Shown here in pieces: positions 1-9,032 of a stretch of 20,000 nucleotides of DNA. The position numbers and the translations under genes are program-made. The notes beneath the pieces are model-generated. The model ran no database searches, was not told where the DNA came from, and saw nothing but the letters and a program-made list of their open reading frames with translations. Positions within the stretch are counted from its first letter, which is position 1, and each line of letters opens with the position of its first letter. The DNA comes from Diphasiastrum complanatum (lineage: Eukaryota; Streptophyta; Lycopodiopsida; Lycopodiales; Lycopodiaceae), in assembly GCA_029204225.1 (NCBI GenBank), contig MU835333.1, forward strand, positions 1 to 20,000, given 5' to 3'.

Positions 1-130
1 CACTTCGCATTTTACCGTGAAGTGGTTTTCTCTCACTTCGCAAATTTCGGGAAGTGGCTGGGAACGTTCCTCGTTCAAAATAGACGGGCCTTCGGCATTT
101 TCTCTCTTTTCGGGAAAATGCGAAAAAGCC
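1..130. repeat. Left terminal inverted repeat of a Mutator-like/foldback element (cut by window edge)
   Basis: Bases 1-130 are the reverse complement, at roughly 90% identity by eye, of 1939-2065. Inside it are four self-complementary pieces: a cacttc/gaagtg-type stem at 1-24, a second at 34-56, a perfect 10-base palindrome GGAACGTTCC at 61-70, and an 8-base stem gcattttc/gaaaatgc at 95-121. Long TIRs of this size are typical of Mutator-like elements, but no transposase is visible and the outer end and target duplication lie outside the window, so a foldback-type element remains possible. Confidence 0.8.
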
Positions 131-306
131 AATTAATATAAGAAATAAACTCTCTTAGGTATATATATTTAAAAAAAATTTCATAACATCCAAAATTAAA
201 ACTATTACCATTTGTGACATAGGCTTGGAGTGCTTGCTAGTGATGGGGTATGATCAAGGGCCGGGACGCCATTGCTCAGAGTTAAGCCTAACATTATGCC
301 AATCAC

Positions 307-376
<70 letters not shown>

Positions 377-741
377 CTCCATCTACTAGTATAAATATTC
401 TTTTACATACATAACGGTTTTTTACCAAAATATTCGTGCATAATAAAGATAATGGTTCTTTAGCAAAACAACCATGCATAAAAAAGCAAATGTTATTTAG
501 GCCTCCATGATAAAAATTTCTAAATAACTACTATGATGACAATCTTCAGCAGGAGTGATAGCGGGTAGCTACACATCGTGCTCCGTTAGCAGACATAATC
601 TCATTTGAAGATGTATTTAAGATGGTGATAGATGTATCCCCACAATCAATACCTATTGAAGGAAGCATAGTTTCTTATGTGGGATCGTAGACATGGGGGT
701 TTACTAAGCGCTAAGCTGGCCTAACCTGCTGGGTAATCCCA
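131..741. other. Non-coding interior of the long-TIR element
   Basis: Apart from the AG microsatellite I see no gene, RNA or transposon signature here. The sequence is AT-rich up to about 540 and of mixed composition after that, with no long open frame. Confidence 0.5.
311..374. repeat. (AG)32 microsatellite
   Basis: An uninterrupted run of 32 AG dinucleotides. Its purity in an otherwise decayed element suggests recent length change by replication slippage. It would be a highly polymorphic marker. Confidence 0.97.
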
Positions 742-1310
742 TCATGAAATATTTGGAGGGTGGGCGACTTCAATCAGCCCATGGTTGAGCAATCACGAGC
801 AATGAGATGGTCATAACTGGCCATTCTACTCAGTCGCGGGCAGGGGAACGCTATCGATCACCATGTCTTCACCAGAGCAACAGAGGACCGGAATGCCTTA
901 CCACCCACTATTGCATCTATCATGAAGAGCCAGTCCTATAGCCATTCCACACCAGTATTGCAGCAGTTATCAATAGTATAACAACAACTAATTGAGCAGC
1001 AACAGATACCATAGTTTAGGATACAACAACTACTTTAACAACGTTAGGACATCCAAAGGCAAGTCTCACGACTGTAGCATGATAGCTAATTTGACGATAT
1101 ATTTATCGATATGCAGCATCTTTGTAGAAATAATCCAAGCCAAGTTCAAGTTCCACGTTCCAAGTCTCCAATCTCGAATCTTGTTTCAGTTTGTTGTTAA
1201 CGATGTGGCCTCCTTGCACCTTCACAATATCTCTATCAGAATGTTCATCATCTTTGTTCTCTTTAGCATACACTGGTCAGCGGGCTCTCCCCCCTCTCTC
1301 TAAACTCTGC
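742..1310 (+). pseudogene. Decayed glutamine-rich coding-like stretch, family unknown
   Basis: In frame 1 the translation from about 781 reads as protein-like sequence interrupted by scattered stops. A segment around 841-980 is open and includes RNALPPTIASIMKSQ. It is followed at about 961-1130 by a glutamine-rich stretch in which most stops are TAA or TAG, each one C-to-T change away from a glutamine codon. A basic serine/proline-rich stretch follows near 1140-1180. This pattern suggests an old coding sequence damaged by cytosine deamination, possibly a host or retroelement gag fragment captured by the surrounding element. I do not recognise the family and chance cannot be excluded. Confidence 0.3.
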
Positions 1311-1938
1311 TAAGATGCGCAAAAACCCAACATCTTATCCCAGCAAAAGGATGGCAAGGCTAGTTATAAGAACAACCAAGCATCCAAATTTTTTTGTATT
1401 GCACTGGCTATGACATTGTTGGAAATTAAGCCCATAGTTGTCTCCTTGGAATCATAACTTAGATAGCCAAACTATTTGAAGAACGTCTACAAACGGGCTT
1501 CCGGCTGATCTCCAGCAAAGGGTAACCAATCCTATCATAATTTCAAGCTCATATGTTAAGTTTAATAATTTGAAGTCATTGAAGACTTGGCCATCTTCAA
1601 GGACTTCCACAAACTTGGATTTAGAACAAGTCTACAGATTTACATTACTTTTTCAACAGTCTACAAAAATACACTAAGTGTCACACAATTTGCATTTTTC
1701 GCACTTTCTCAAACTGCGACACTGGCCTTCGACTTCTTCCATTCAATTATTTTTTAAGAAGTCAACTTGTTCACAGTTCAAAAGTTTAACTATTTTCAAC
1801 ACCTTTGGCTTTTTGCATTTTTCTGAAAAATGCGAAGAGAGAGAAAATTTTTTAAGGTCATGTATTTTCAAGGGTTAAACTGTTAAAGACACCTTTGCCT
1901 TGTCAGGGCACCTTAAACTTGTTTTAAGGGCACCTTTG
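1311..1938. other. Non-coding right interior of the long-TIR element
   Basis: No supportable gene. A weakly open stretch in frame 1 at about 1490-1680 has no recognisable motif. From about 1680 onward the sequence takes on the 'tttgcatttttcgc' flavour of the terminal repeats, with a hairpin at 1815-1833. Confidence 0.5.
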
Positions 1939-2065
1939 GCTTTTTTGCATTTTCTCGAAAAGAGAGAAAATGCCGAAGATCGTCTATTTTGAACGAGGAA
2001 CGTTCCCAACTACTTCCCGAAATTTGCGAAGTGAGAAAAAACCACTTCACATAAAATGTGAAGTG
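1939..2065. repeat. Right terminal inverted repeat of the same element
   Basis: This is the reverse-complement partner of 1-130. It includes the palindrome GGAACGTTCC and ends in a perfect hairpin, 10-base arms at 2043-2052 and 2056-2065 around an AAA loop. The true outer end may run a few bases further, up to about 2073, since the left end is missing for comparison. A related hairpin module with arms gcattttt/aaaaatgc sits just inside at 1815-1833, so the subterminal region carries repeated copies of the same motif. Confidence 0.8.
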
Positions 2066-2073
2066 AGAGAATA

Positions 2074-2845
2074 TGTGACATCCTCGTCCGACATTCTTGA
2101 TTTTTTGACCGGCAGTCTTTTTTCAAAAAAAAAATCTTCATAAAACACAATGTAAAGTTGTCACAAAAGCCATATACTTCCAAGTACAACGGGTTGCCTA
2201 ATTAGGTGACAAACATTTAATGTAGTTAATACATGGATGCAATCTATAAATAGATCATTTCAGCACATATTACAATGAGACACTCCATCCATGAGACGTA
2301 TTATTTGAGCCTCTCAGTTATGTCGTCATTTTTTTATTGTAATTGCTATTTGATTGTGCTTCAGTGTAATATAGCAGCAATACGCTTTTCTATCTATGTA
2401 TAACGTAGATGAATGTTTGTTGTAATTCAATGCACTTTATCGTTGTTTGATCGCGCTTGCTTACACACTCTGATCAAAACACGGATGTCTACGACTCCTT
2501 AGTTTTTGATCAAACGATGGGTGTCTTTGACGCCTGAGGAACTCGCACTATCACACTGCTGTTTCAATCTATCTCAGAACTAAACTTTATATTGAATCTG
2601 ATTTTCAATAATACCACACATACACAAACCATTTGTAATCTCTTCGATGAACTGTACTCTTGTTTTTGAGAGTATGAATTAATTTTTAAGATCTTGTTGG
2701 GAAATTAGAACACTTAAAGTTGTAATCATATTTAGCATAAGCTTTCTATTAGACTGTTTTTGCATCTAGCAACTGATTGCAATGAGAGAGCTGTTCCGCA
2801 ATATTCCTTGTCCGTTTGCGTTCTTCTATCTCCCTTGTCCCATCA
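2074..2845 (+). repeat. Probable 5' LTR of a Ty1/copia element
   Basis: The stretch starts TGTGACATCC directly after the long-TIR element and ends in ..ATCA three bases before a degenerate primer binding site. It contains a clear TATA box (TATAAATAG at 2245-2253) and a T-rich, TTGTAATTCAATG-type region near 2420 of the kind found at LTR polyadenylation sites. No second LTR copy is present in the window, so both ends are inferred from TG..CA rules and from the position of the PBS. The start is the less certain end. Confidence 0.5.
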
Positions 2846-2848
2846 GAT

Positions 2849-2860
2849 TGCTATCAGAGA
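2849..2860 (+). other. Degenerate initiator-tRNA-Met primer binding site (copia)
   Basis: TGCTATCAGAGA matches the plant retrotransposon PBS TGGTATCAGAGC at 10 of 12 positions and lies just after the putative LTR and 54 bases before the gag start, which is the expected place. Confidence 0.55.
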
Positions 2861-2913
2861 GTAGCTCAAATAAACCAAGAGATTAAGTGTGTTCTATTTG
2901 TATTTCTGTTATC

Positions 2914-3762
2914 ATGTCTCATCTTGGTAGCTCTTCATCATCATCATCCAACGAGGCTAGAATCATTGACAAGTTCAATGGTTCTAGTTTCTACATCTGA
3001 AAGTTAAAACTCCGGATGATGTTGATAGATAGAGATCTTTGGAATGTGGTAAAAGGTGCTGACCTGAAACCAGAAGATGGTGATCAAGCAAAGGCATGGA
3101 AGATCAAAGATCAGAAGGCCTTAGCATGTATCACACTCAATCTGGTCGACTCCTGAATATCTCACGTTACCACATGCAAAACCTCTAAAGATGCATTAGA
3201 TTTGTTATCAAATCTCTATGAGACTCATGATGTAACCACTAGATTACATCTTAGATGAAAGTTCTTTACTTTTAGCATGTCTGATTCTACTACCATCACT
3301 TCTCACGTTAATAGCTTCAAGTCTTTATTGGATCAGTTATCAATTGTAGGATATTTTATTCAATATGATGATGCCGTTATGACTTTGCTTTCTTCTCTTC
3401 CAAAGTCGTATGAACACTTTGTGGTGATGATCTCCACACAACCCGACCTCACTCTTCAAAAGGTGATCGATCATATTCTTCAAGAAGAAATACGGAGAAA
3501 GACCAGTGGCCTATCCATCAAAGACAAATCCATGGCCCTGTACACCAAGAAGAAAGACTATTCCAAGGGCAAGAATCTAGTGCAGCAACGATAGCAAAAG
3601 CCTCACACTCAAAGTGAGCATGGTGGATCGCGCAAGAAGCTTTTATGTAGATATTGCAAGAGAGCCAATCACGACATCAAGGAGTGTCGTATCCGAATCT
3701 GCAACGAGGCAAAGAACAACAACAACAACAACAACAACAACAGCCAGACTCCAACAACGTGA
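2914..3762 (+). pseudogene. gag: Ty1/copia gag pseudogene (UBN2-type capsid plus CCHC zinc knuckle)
   Basis: The frame starts at ATG 2914 with MSHLGSSSSSSSNEAR and runs in one frame to a stop at 3760-3762, broken by stops at 2998, 3154, 3256 and 3592 but with no frameshift. It shows copia Gag signatures: KFNGSSFYI near the start, DRDLWNVVKGADLKP, then HVNSFKSLLDQLS and LLSSLPKSYEHFV in the capsid-like domain. A CCHC zinc knuckle of spacing CX2CX4HX4C lies at 3646-3687, followed by a run of nine Asn codons. Gag would form the virus-like particle and bind element RNA. The stops fit single transitions from Trp, Arg or Gln codons, so the copy is dead but little rearranged. Confidence 0.88.
3715..3741 (+). 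repeat. (AAC)9 trinucleotide repeat in copia gag
   Basis: Nine perfect AAC codons directly after the zinc knuckle, read as polyasparagine in the gag frame. The reverse strand gives a spurious cysteine-rich frame. Confidence 0.95.
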
Positions 3763-4065
3763 CAGAATTCAAGGAGCAAGATAGTTTGTCTCTGATACAG
3801 AATTCGTGGAGGCCAAAAATGAATCGTGCACTGTAAAAAAAGGGGTCAGCGCAAATTCTATGTGAGATGGTGTGAGACAAATCTTTTGAAAGTAATGGCT
3901 TTTGTGATTTTTCTTAGATAACACTGTTGGCATACCTGATTTGATAGTATCTTGATGGTTTGAGTAAGAAAGCACAGCAAAAAAATTATCGAAATGGCAG
4001 ACATGCAATAAGAAAAATAATGAAGATCAGTAGGAAAGAAAGCAACTAATACATATCAAGATAAC
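3763..4065 (+). other. Decayed copia gag-protease linker
   Basis: Sequence between the gag stop and the protease. A fragment reading DTEFVEAKNE near 3795-3825 is in a different frame from gag, implying a frameshift in this linker. The rest has frequent stops and no motif. The minus-strand open frames here are shadows. Confidence 0.45.
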
Positions 4066-4365
4066 TTGTTAATAACTTACGGTTGCAACAACGAAGATTG
4101 GGATAGCTGGTACCTGGACAGTGGCGCTACCCAACACATGACCTCTCGCAAGGAATGGCTTACCGAGTATGCAGCTTACAGCAGAGATCAATTCATCTAC
4201 CTCGGAGATTTTAGCACCATACACGTGGAAGGCAAAAGAGCAGTGAAGATCACCTTCAACAATGATCTATCTATTTGTGTTCCTAACATCCTTCATATTC
4301 CTCAGTTATCAAAGAACTTGTTATCAGTCTCTAAGATAACTGATGATGACTACACTGATTGACTG
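4066..4365 (+). pseudogene. pol: Ty1/copia aspartic protease fragment
   Basis: A 98-codon open stretch carries the copia protease signature: WYLDSGATQHMT, with the catalytic D-S-G-A at 4117-4128. It continues through the conserved VPNILHIPQLSKNLLSVSKI segment, split here as VPNILHIP and LSKNLLSVSKI. The first codon is TTG, so it is the continuation of a Gag-Pol frame and not an independent start; it is in the same frame as gag. The family's integrase and reverse transcriptase should follow but are absent: the fragment ends about 45 bases before the start of the next retroelement at 4410. Confidence 0.88.
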
Positions 4366-4409
4366 CTTTAATGCAAGAATAGGAGGTCAATATCTCAATA
4401 TAGGCTACA

Positions 4410-4659
4410 TGGGGGATCCAAAGGAGAATATTCTCTCCTCTTGGAGAGAATACATACCATGGAATCTCGCCCATCTCCCTATTGGAATTTCAGATTCTTG
4501 ATCTAGGTTTTCTCTCCTCTCTTGTGTTCACTCATTGTGGCTTGGGGGTGGATTGGTTAGGGTATTGACTAGCCTGTCCATATTGGTTGGGTGGTTCATG
4601 CTCCACAGGTGTCCTTTTGGTTTGCATGTGACAGGATTCTTGAAGATCTTCATTTGACA
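4410..4659 (+). repeat. Possible 5' LTR of a Ty3/gypsy element
   Basis: The stretch begins TGGGGGATCC where copia sequence stops and ends near ..GACA, 10 bases before a perfect PBS. It holds a short palindromic motif, ggagaatattctctcc, at about 4424-4439. LTR status rests on its position and TG..CA ends. No matching 3' copy was found downstream, and the 10-base gap to the PBS is longer than usual, so the ends are tentative. Confidence 0.4.
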
Positions 4660-4669
4660 TTCGTTATAG

Positions 4670-4681
4670 TGGTATCAGAGC
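4670..4681 (+). other. Primer binding site for initiator tRNA-Met (gypsy)
   Basis: TGGTATCAGAGC is an exact 12-base complement of the 3' end of plant initiator tRNA-Met, the usual primer of minus-strand cDNA synthesis in plant LTR retrotransposons. Confidence 0.85.
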
Positions 4682-5925
4682 AAGGATCCCATCAACCAGG
4701 AGGTGGGGCTTGAGGATCTTGGAAATTAGAATTTAGATGATTTCAGATCAATGATCGTTGAACTTGAAACTTCAAACTTGATGTGAGTTAAAACTTGGTG
4801 TGTCTCTTTGCTTATTCTTTCAGGTGGTCAAATTCATATCCAATTAGGTGGCTTCTCAGATCCTTGGTGTACATTCAGCCATAAGATCATATTTGTGGAT
4901 TTGCTCCATGAATTTTGATGGAAATCATAGGATTTTTGATAGTTTTAGTGAATTTTTCACCTAGAATTCATGGTTTTTGCTTGGAATTGATCATAGGTAC
5001 TGGTGTAGTACATTTTCCAGATTGTACTTATTGTTTCACAATCATTAATGATTGGATCTAATGATTGCATGGTGTTTGAATAGTCAAAATGATAATTAGA
5101 TAGTGATTTTGGAGCAAAAATTGGTTTTTGGACCATAAATGGGCTATAGAATCTATTCTCTCCCGTCTCAGCCGAGCGCCTTCTGTCCCATGTCAGCCAA
5201 GCCTCCCTCCCTTACCATCTCGACCAACGCAGGTGCTTAACAAAAACAATTTTTTATTTGAGATCTCGACCGACGCCATTTCTGAAATCTCGACCGAAGG
5301 CTTCCGTTGGCATTTTGACCGAAGGATTTTGTTGGCATCTCGACTAAAGGCTTCCGTTGGCATCTCAACCAAAGACTTTGCATCAGATCTCGACTGAAGA
5401 CATCCGTTAGATCTCAATCAAAGACATCCATCAGATCTCAATCGAAGACTTTGCGTTAGATCTCGACCGAAGGCATCCGTCAAATCTTGACCAAAGACTT
5501 TGTGTCAGATCTCGACCAAAGACATCCGTCAGATCTCGACCGAAGGCTTTTCGTCTGATCTTGACCGAAGGAACTGGTCACCACCTCGACCAAAGGAGTT
5601 CCTCACCATCTCGACCGAAGGGGTTGCTCACCACGCCATAGCACATAACTTTTGACCGAGATGTCTGATTGCAATTTCGACTGAACCACCATCTTCCCAA
5701 AGCCTTAGAGTCTGAAAAAAAAAAAAAGAGGCATGAACACCCCAGAAAATTCCAAAAAATAAAACTTTTACCAATAGAAAGCCCTTTTCATACTGAGTCT
5801 CTCCCTTACCTGCCCTATTAGTTCGAAAAATATCAAAAAAATCCTAAAAGATAAAAAACCCTAAAAAATCCAAAAACACCAAAAAAAAACTCCCATACAA
5901 CACACGTAAATACAGACAGTGCACA
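4682..5925 (+). other. Long untranslated leader of the Ty3/gypsy element
   Basis: About 1.2 kb between the PBS and the gag ATG without a convincing gene. It contains a 25-base-unit minisatellite (5262-5632) and A-rich tracts near 5715-5890. The open frames that run through the minisatellite on both strands are repeat artefacts, since the unit alternates between about 23 and 26 bases and does not hold a frame. Confidence 0.6.
5262..5632 (+). repeat. Minisatellite, ~15 units of 23-26 bp
   Basis: Head-to-tail units built on atctcgaccgaaggcttccgt and variants such as accaaagacatccgtcag. The 'atctcgacc(g/a)aag' core is conserved and the second half varies, falling into runs of similar units: 'ttccgttggc' early, 'catccgtcag' and 'ctttgcgttag' in the middle, 'gttcctcacc' late. 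Neighbouring units are most alike, as expected from stepwise tandem duplication. A weak further copy is visible near 5650-5670. Confidence 0.92.
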
Positions 5926-7350
5926 ATGGACCAACCTAATGCTCCTCATACCCATGATAATTATCCATACAAGATGACATCTCCCACAGCTGAACAAGTC
6001 CAACGTCATAGGTTCTACCGAATGTGGTCCCAACTACATGAGTCATCCACGAAGCCATTTGAGGGACAAGAACCTGATAAAGCCGAGTCTTCAAGAGCAT
6101 GAACCCATGTTCACGGTGTTGAAACATCACATGCCCGAACACACATGAATGGAGCTTTTGCCACTCATGGAGCGCATCTTGAGAGACGTACACCCAAGTT
6201 AGATCTACCAAAGTTTGACGATAGTTCGGACCCTCAAAGATTCTTGCAAATCTTTGAGAATGCACATGACGTTTACGGCGAAACATCCCTTGATGCTATG
6301 GTCCAACTGTTTTCCATGACCATGATCGCTAAATCACGAGACTGGTTTTTAACCTTGATCATGAAGGTAAAATAGACTAGTCAATTTTGAAAGAGTCCTT
6401 TATCAAGCGTTTTAAGCCAATTCGTTTGATAGAGAGTCCTTTTGTCAAATTGAGTAACATGAAGATGACAAAAGATGAACGTGTACGAGATTATATTGAG
6501 GGATTCAAACGTCTCAAAAGTCAAGTACAATTCAAGATGGATCAGACGCGAGCTTAAATCCAATGATGAATATACAAGCCTAAAGCTAGCTATGTCTGAT
6601 GCCATCAAGGAAGAAAATAAATTAGATGTTGATGAATCCAAAGAAAAGAGGGCACCCCGTGCTCCTGTCCATGAGTCGAAGCCGATCGAGGATACCCAAG
6701 ATCAACTTTGGAAATCCCAGTTGGAGTTGCTTAATAAGCAACACCAACTCCAGATGGAGAAACTCACCAATGAGTTTCAAACTACCATGAAGTCTATCCA
6801 ACGCAGTATTCCTGGGCAGCCAAACCGTGCATAGGTACCTTATAGACGAAAACTAATATGGTGCCCACACTGTCGGGCTACGCATCCTGCTGATGCTTGT
6901 CCTTCATATCAGCCTATCCAAGCACATACAATCCAACAATATGAAGAACAACCGTCACAATCTGGACATTCCTTGACTTATCATGAATATTCAAATGAAA
7001 GTCCGAATCCACTAGCCATACAAGATGGCTATGTCATTGTAAAAGGGCCATTGAATAATACATGTTTCATCTGTGGTGAAACCAGCCATTTCATGGTTGA
7101 TTGTCTAGTCAAGACCAAATACCATCCTGAGTGTCTCGATTGTGTTAGAAAGCAACGAGACAATGGACCAGAGCACCACTTGGATGCTTTGCATGCGGAG
7201 AGAACCACAGAGTTGCGGAATGTCCAAACAAAGGAAAATTTGTCCCATTATGTCGGGAATGCAGTTATGAACTTTGTTACAAGGATTGTCCGCAAGACCA
7301 AAAGAAACGAAAGAGGTTTACGATGAACCAACTAGGACACAACCAATGAA
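5926..7350 (+). pseudogene. gag: Ty3/gypsy gag pseudogene with three zinc knuckles
   Basis: The frame starts at ATG 5926 (MDQPNAPHTHDNYPY). A stop follows at about 6100, then the gypsy Gag core: PKLDLPKFDDSSDPQRFLQI and AKSRDWFLTL. The frame shifts near 6370 to frame 3 (FIKRFKPIRLIESPF, DERVRDYIEGFKRLKSQ), returns to frame 1 near 6550, and shifts again near 7110-7180. Three Zn knuckles follow: CX2CX3HX4C at 6862-6900, CX2CX4HX4C at 7063-7104 and CX2CX3HX4C at 7185-7223, the last followed by a cysteine-rich tail (PLCRECSYELCYKDC). A glutamine-rich helix near 6700-6790 may be a coiled coil. The gene is non-functional but its order is intact. Confidence 0.85.
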
Positions 7351-7377
7351 TCTTGATGAACCAGAAAACCAGAAAAG

Positions 7378-8810
7378 ATTGTGCAAGTTGGAACGCAACT
7401 TACCTCAGAGCAGTTTCAGGCACTAAGGAAGTTCTTGGTTAAGTATCAAGATTGTTTTGCTTGGATGTACAAGGATCTAAAAGAGATTCCAACATCTGTG
7501 ATTGATCATATAATTTCCTTGATGCCTGATGCAATTCCAAAAGTCACAAGATTCTATCACTATAATCCAAACGTTACTGATCTTATTAAAAAAGAGCTAC
7601 AGAGATTATTTGAAGCCAATTTCATTTATAAAATTGAACATACTGAATGGGTTTCTCCAATTGTTGTCGGTTCCTAAGAAGAGTGAGAAGATGAGAATTT
7701 GTTTAAATCTCAAAGCTTTGAACAAAGTAATACGAATTCCGTTACCCTTTACTAAAAGCATATTGGACCGTCTTGTTGGAGCGAAAGCCTATAGTTTTTT
7801 GGATGGATTCAGTGGTTATAACCACGTTAAAATCGCACCTGCGGATCGTCATAAAACAGCTTTTGCAACAAAATAGAAAACTTATACTTATAAAGTTATG
7901 TCGTTTGAACTTTGTAATGCACCTAGTTCATTTCAAAGTGTAATGCAGTTCGCCTTCAAAGACTACTTGCAAAAATTCCTTGAAATCTACTTTGACGACC
8001 TCGGAGTTCATAGTGCCGATATAGACCACCTAGATCATTTGGAAAAAGTATTTGAACATTGTCGCAAATACCAAATCTCCTTAATTCTAGAAAAGTGTCA
8101 AATTTGGGTAACTCATGGAGTTGTTCTTGGACATGTGATATCAAGACATGGCATAGTTACGAATTATTCCAAAATCAAAGTCATTGTGGAGCTACCGCCA
8201 CCAAGAACAATTTGAGGAGTATATATTTTTATGGGTCATGCAAATTACTATAGGATATTCATTCTATTTTTTGTGGATTTAGCACAACCTATATACAAGT
8301 TGACCATTGTACCTATTTGGACAACTGAGGCGTTGGAAGCATTTAAAAAATTGAAGAAAGCTTTAGCTTCTGCACCAATTTTATGAGCTCCAAATTGGAC
8401 AATAGAGTTTCATGTTCATACTGATGCATCAAAATATGCTATTGGATCAGTTTTAACGCAGCTAGCTGAATGCAAGACTATCATATCAGATTTGCAAGTC
8501 AACAGCTTACAGATCTTGAGAAAAATTACTCGACAACAGAACGAGAAGCGTTGGCCATGGTTTTTCTGTTAAGAAATTTCGAGATTATCTAATGGTGACA
8601 CATTTTGCATTTTATACTGATCATCAGTCGTTACTTTATTTGGTGAACAAGACGTGCAACACGAGACGTATTGCAAGATGGCTACTACTATCGACCGAAT
8701 TTGATTTTCGAGTTGTGGTTCGAAAAGGAGATGCTGCATTATTTTATAGTTCAAAAAGTAGAAACTGGCCAATAGGAATTGAGGCCAAGACCTTCAATCC
8801 ACTATATAAG
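7378..8810 (+). pseudogene. pol: Ty3/gypsy reverse transcriptase-RNase H pseudogene
   Basis: The region just upstream of RT starts at 7381 (LTSEQFQALRKFLVKYQDCF). RT follows: EWVSPIVV, then after a single-base insertion near 7670, PKKSEKMRICLNLKALNKV, YSFLDGFSGYNHVKIAP, and the active-site motif YFDD at 7988-7999, then LGHVISRHGI. RNase H begins about 8405 (FHVHTDASKYAIG) and continues after two frameshifts as FYTDHQSLLYLVNKT and ARWLLLSTEFDF. Stops at 7874, 8213 and 8384 sit where the family has Trp or Arg. The protease expected between Gag and RT is missing, and sequence ends shortly after RNase H with no integrase. Confidence 0.9.
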
Positions 8811-9032
8811 TGGTAGTTTTGAATCATTGTATATGTTCTCTCTTCATTTCAATACAAACAGGTTGGCTCTCTTATGGAATAGAACAAGAATGTCCTTGGT
8901 CTCTATCTCTCTTCCTCCATCTCTGATGCTTTTTTTGTATTTGCTAATTGTTGTATTCGATGTTTATTGGGATTGAATGTTCTTATGCTTTTTGTGAGAA
9001 GAGAAGAGAGAAGGACGAGTTTCTATAATTGT
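8811..9032. other. Non-coding AT/TC-rich sequence after the gypsy relic
   Basis: Includes a TATATAAG motif near 8803-8810, a TC-rich stretch at about 8900-8935 and a GA-rich stretch at 8995-9015. It could be LTR-derived, but it shows no match by eye to the stretch at 4410-4659. Confidence 0.35.

Larger units (their letters stand above)
1..2073. mobile_element. Non-autonomous long-TIR DNA element (Mutator-like or foldback)
   Basis: The element is defined by the ~130 bp inverted repeats at its two ends and is just over 2 kb long. The interior has no intact gene: an AG microsatellite at 311-374, AT-rich sequence, a decayed glutamine-rich reading frame at about 742-1310, and repeated 'cacctttggctttttgcattt' modules near the right end (about 1800-1860 and 1931-1980). 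The lack of a transposase fits a non-autonomous derivative mobilised in trans. The family assignment is inferred from TIR length only. Confidence 0.6.

Noticed and set aside
992-1303. 103-codon plus-strand open frame
   Set aside because: It starts at TTG, has no recognisable motif and lies out of frame with the more protein-like decayed frame over the same bases.
3677-3880. Minus-strand polycysteine frame
   Set aside because: It is the reverse of the AAC repeat in copia gag.
5128-5417. Open frames on both strands over the minisatellite
   Set aside because: The frames come from the repeat unit; unit length varies and does not preserve a frame, and no start context or motif is present.
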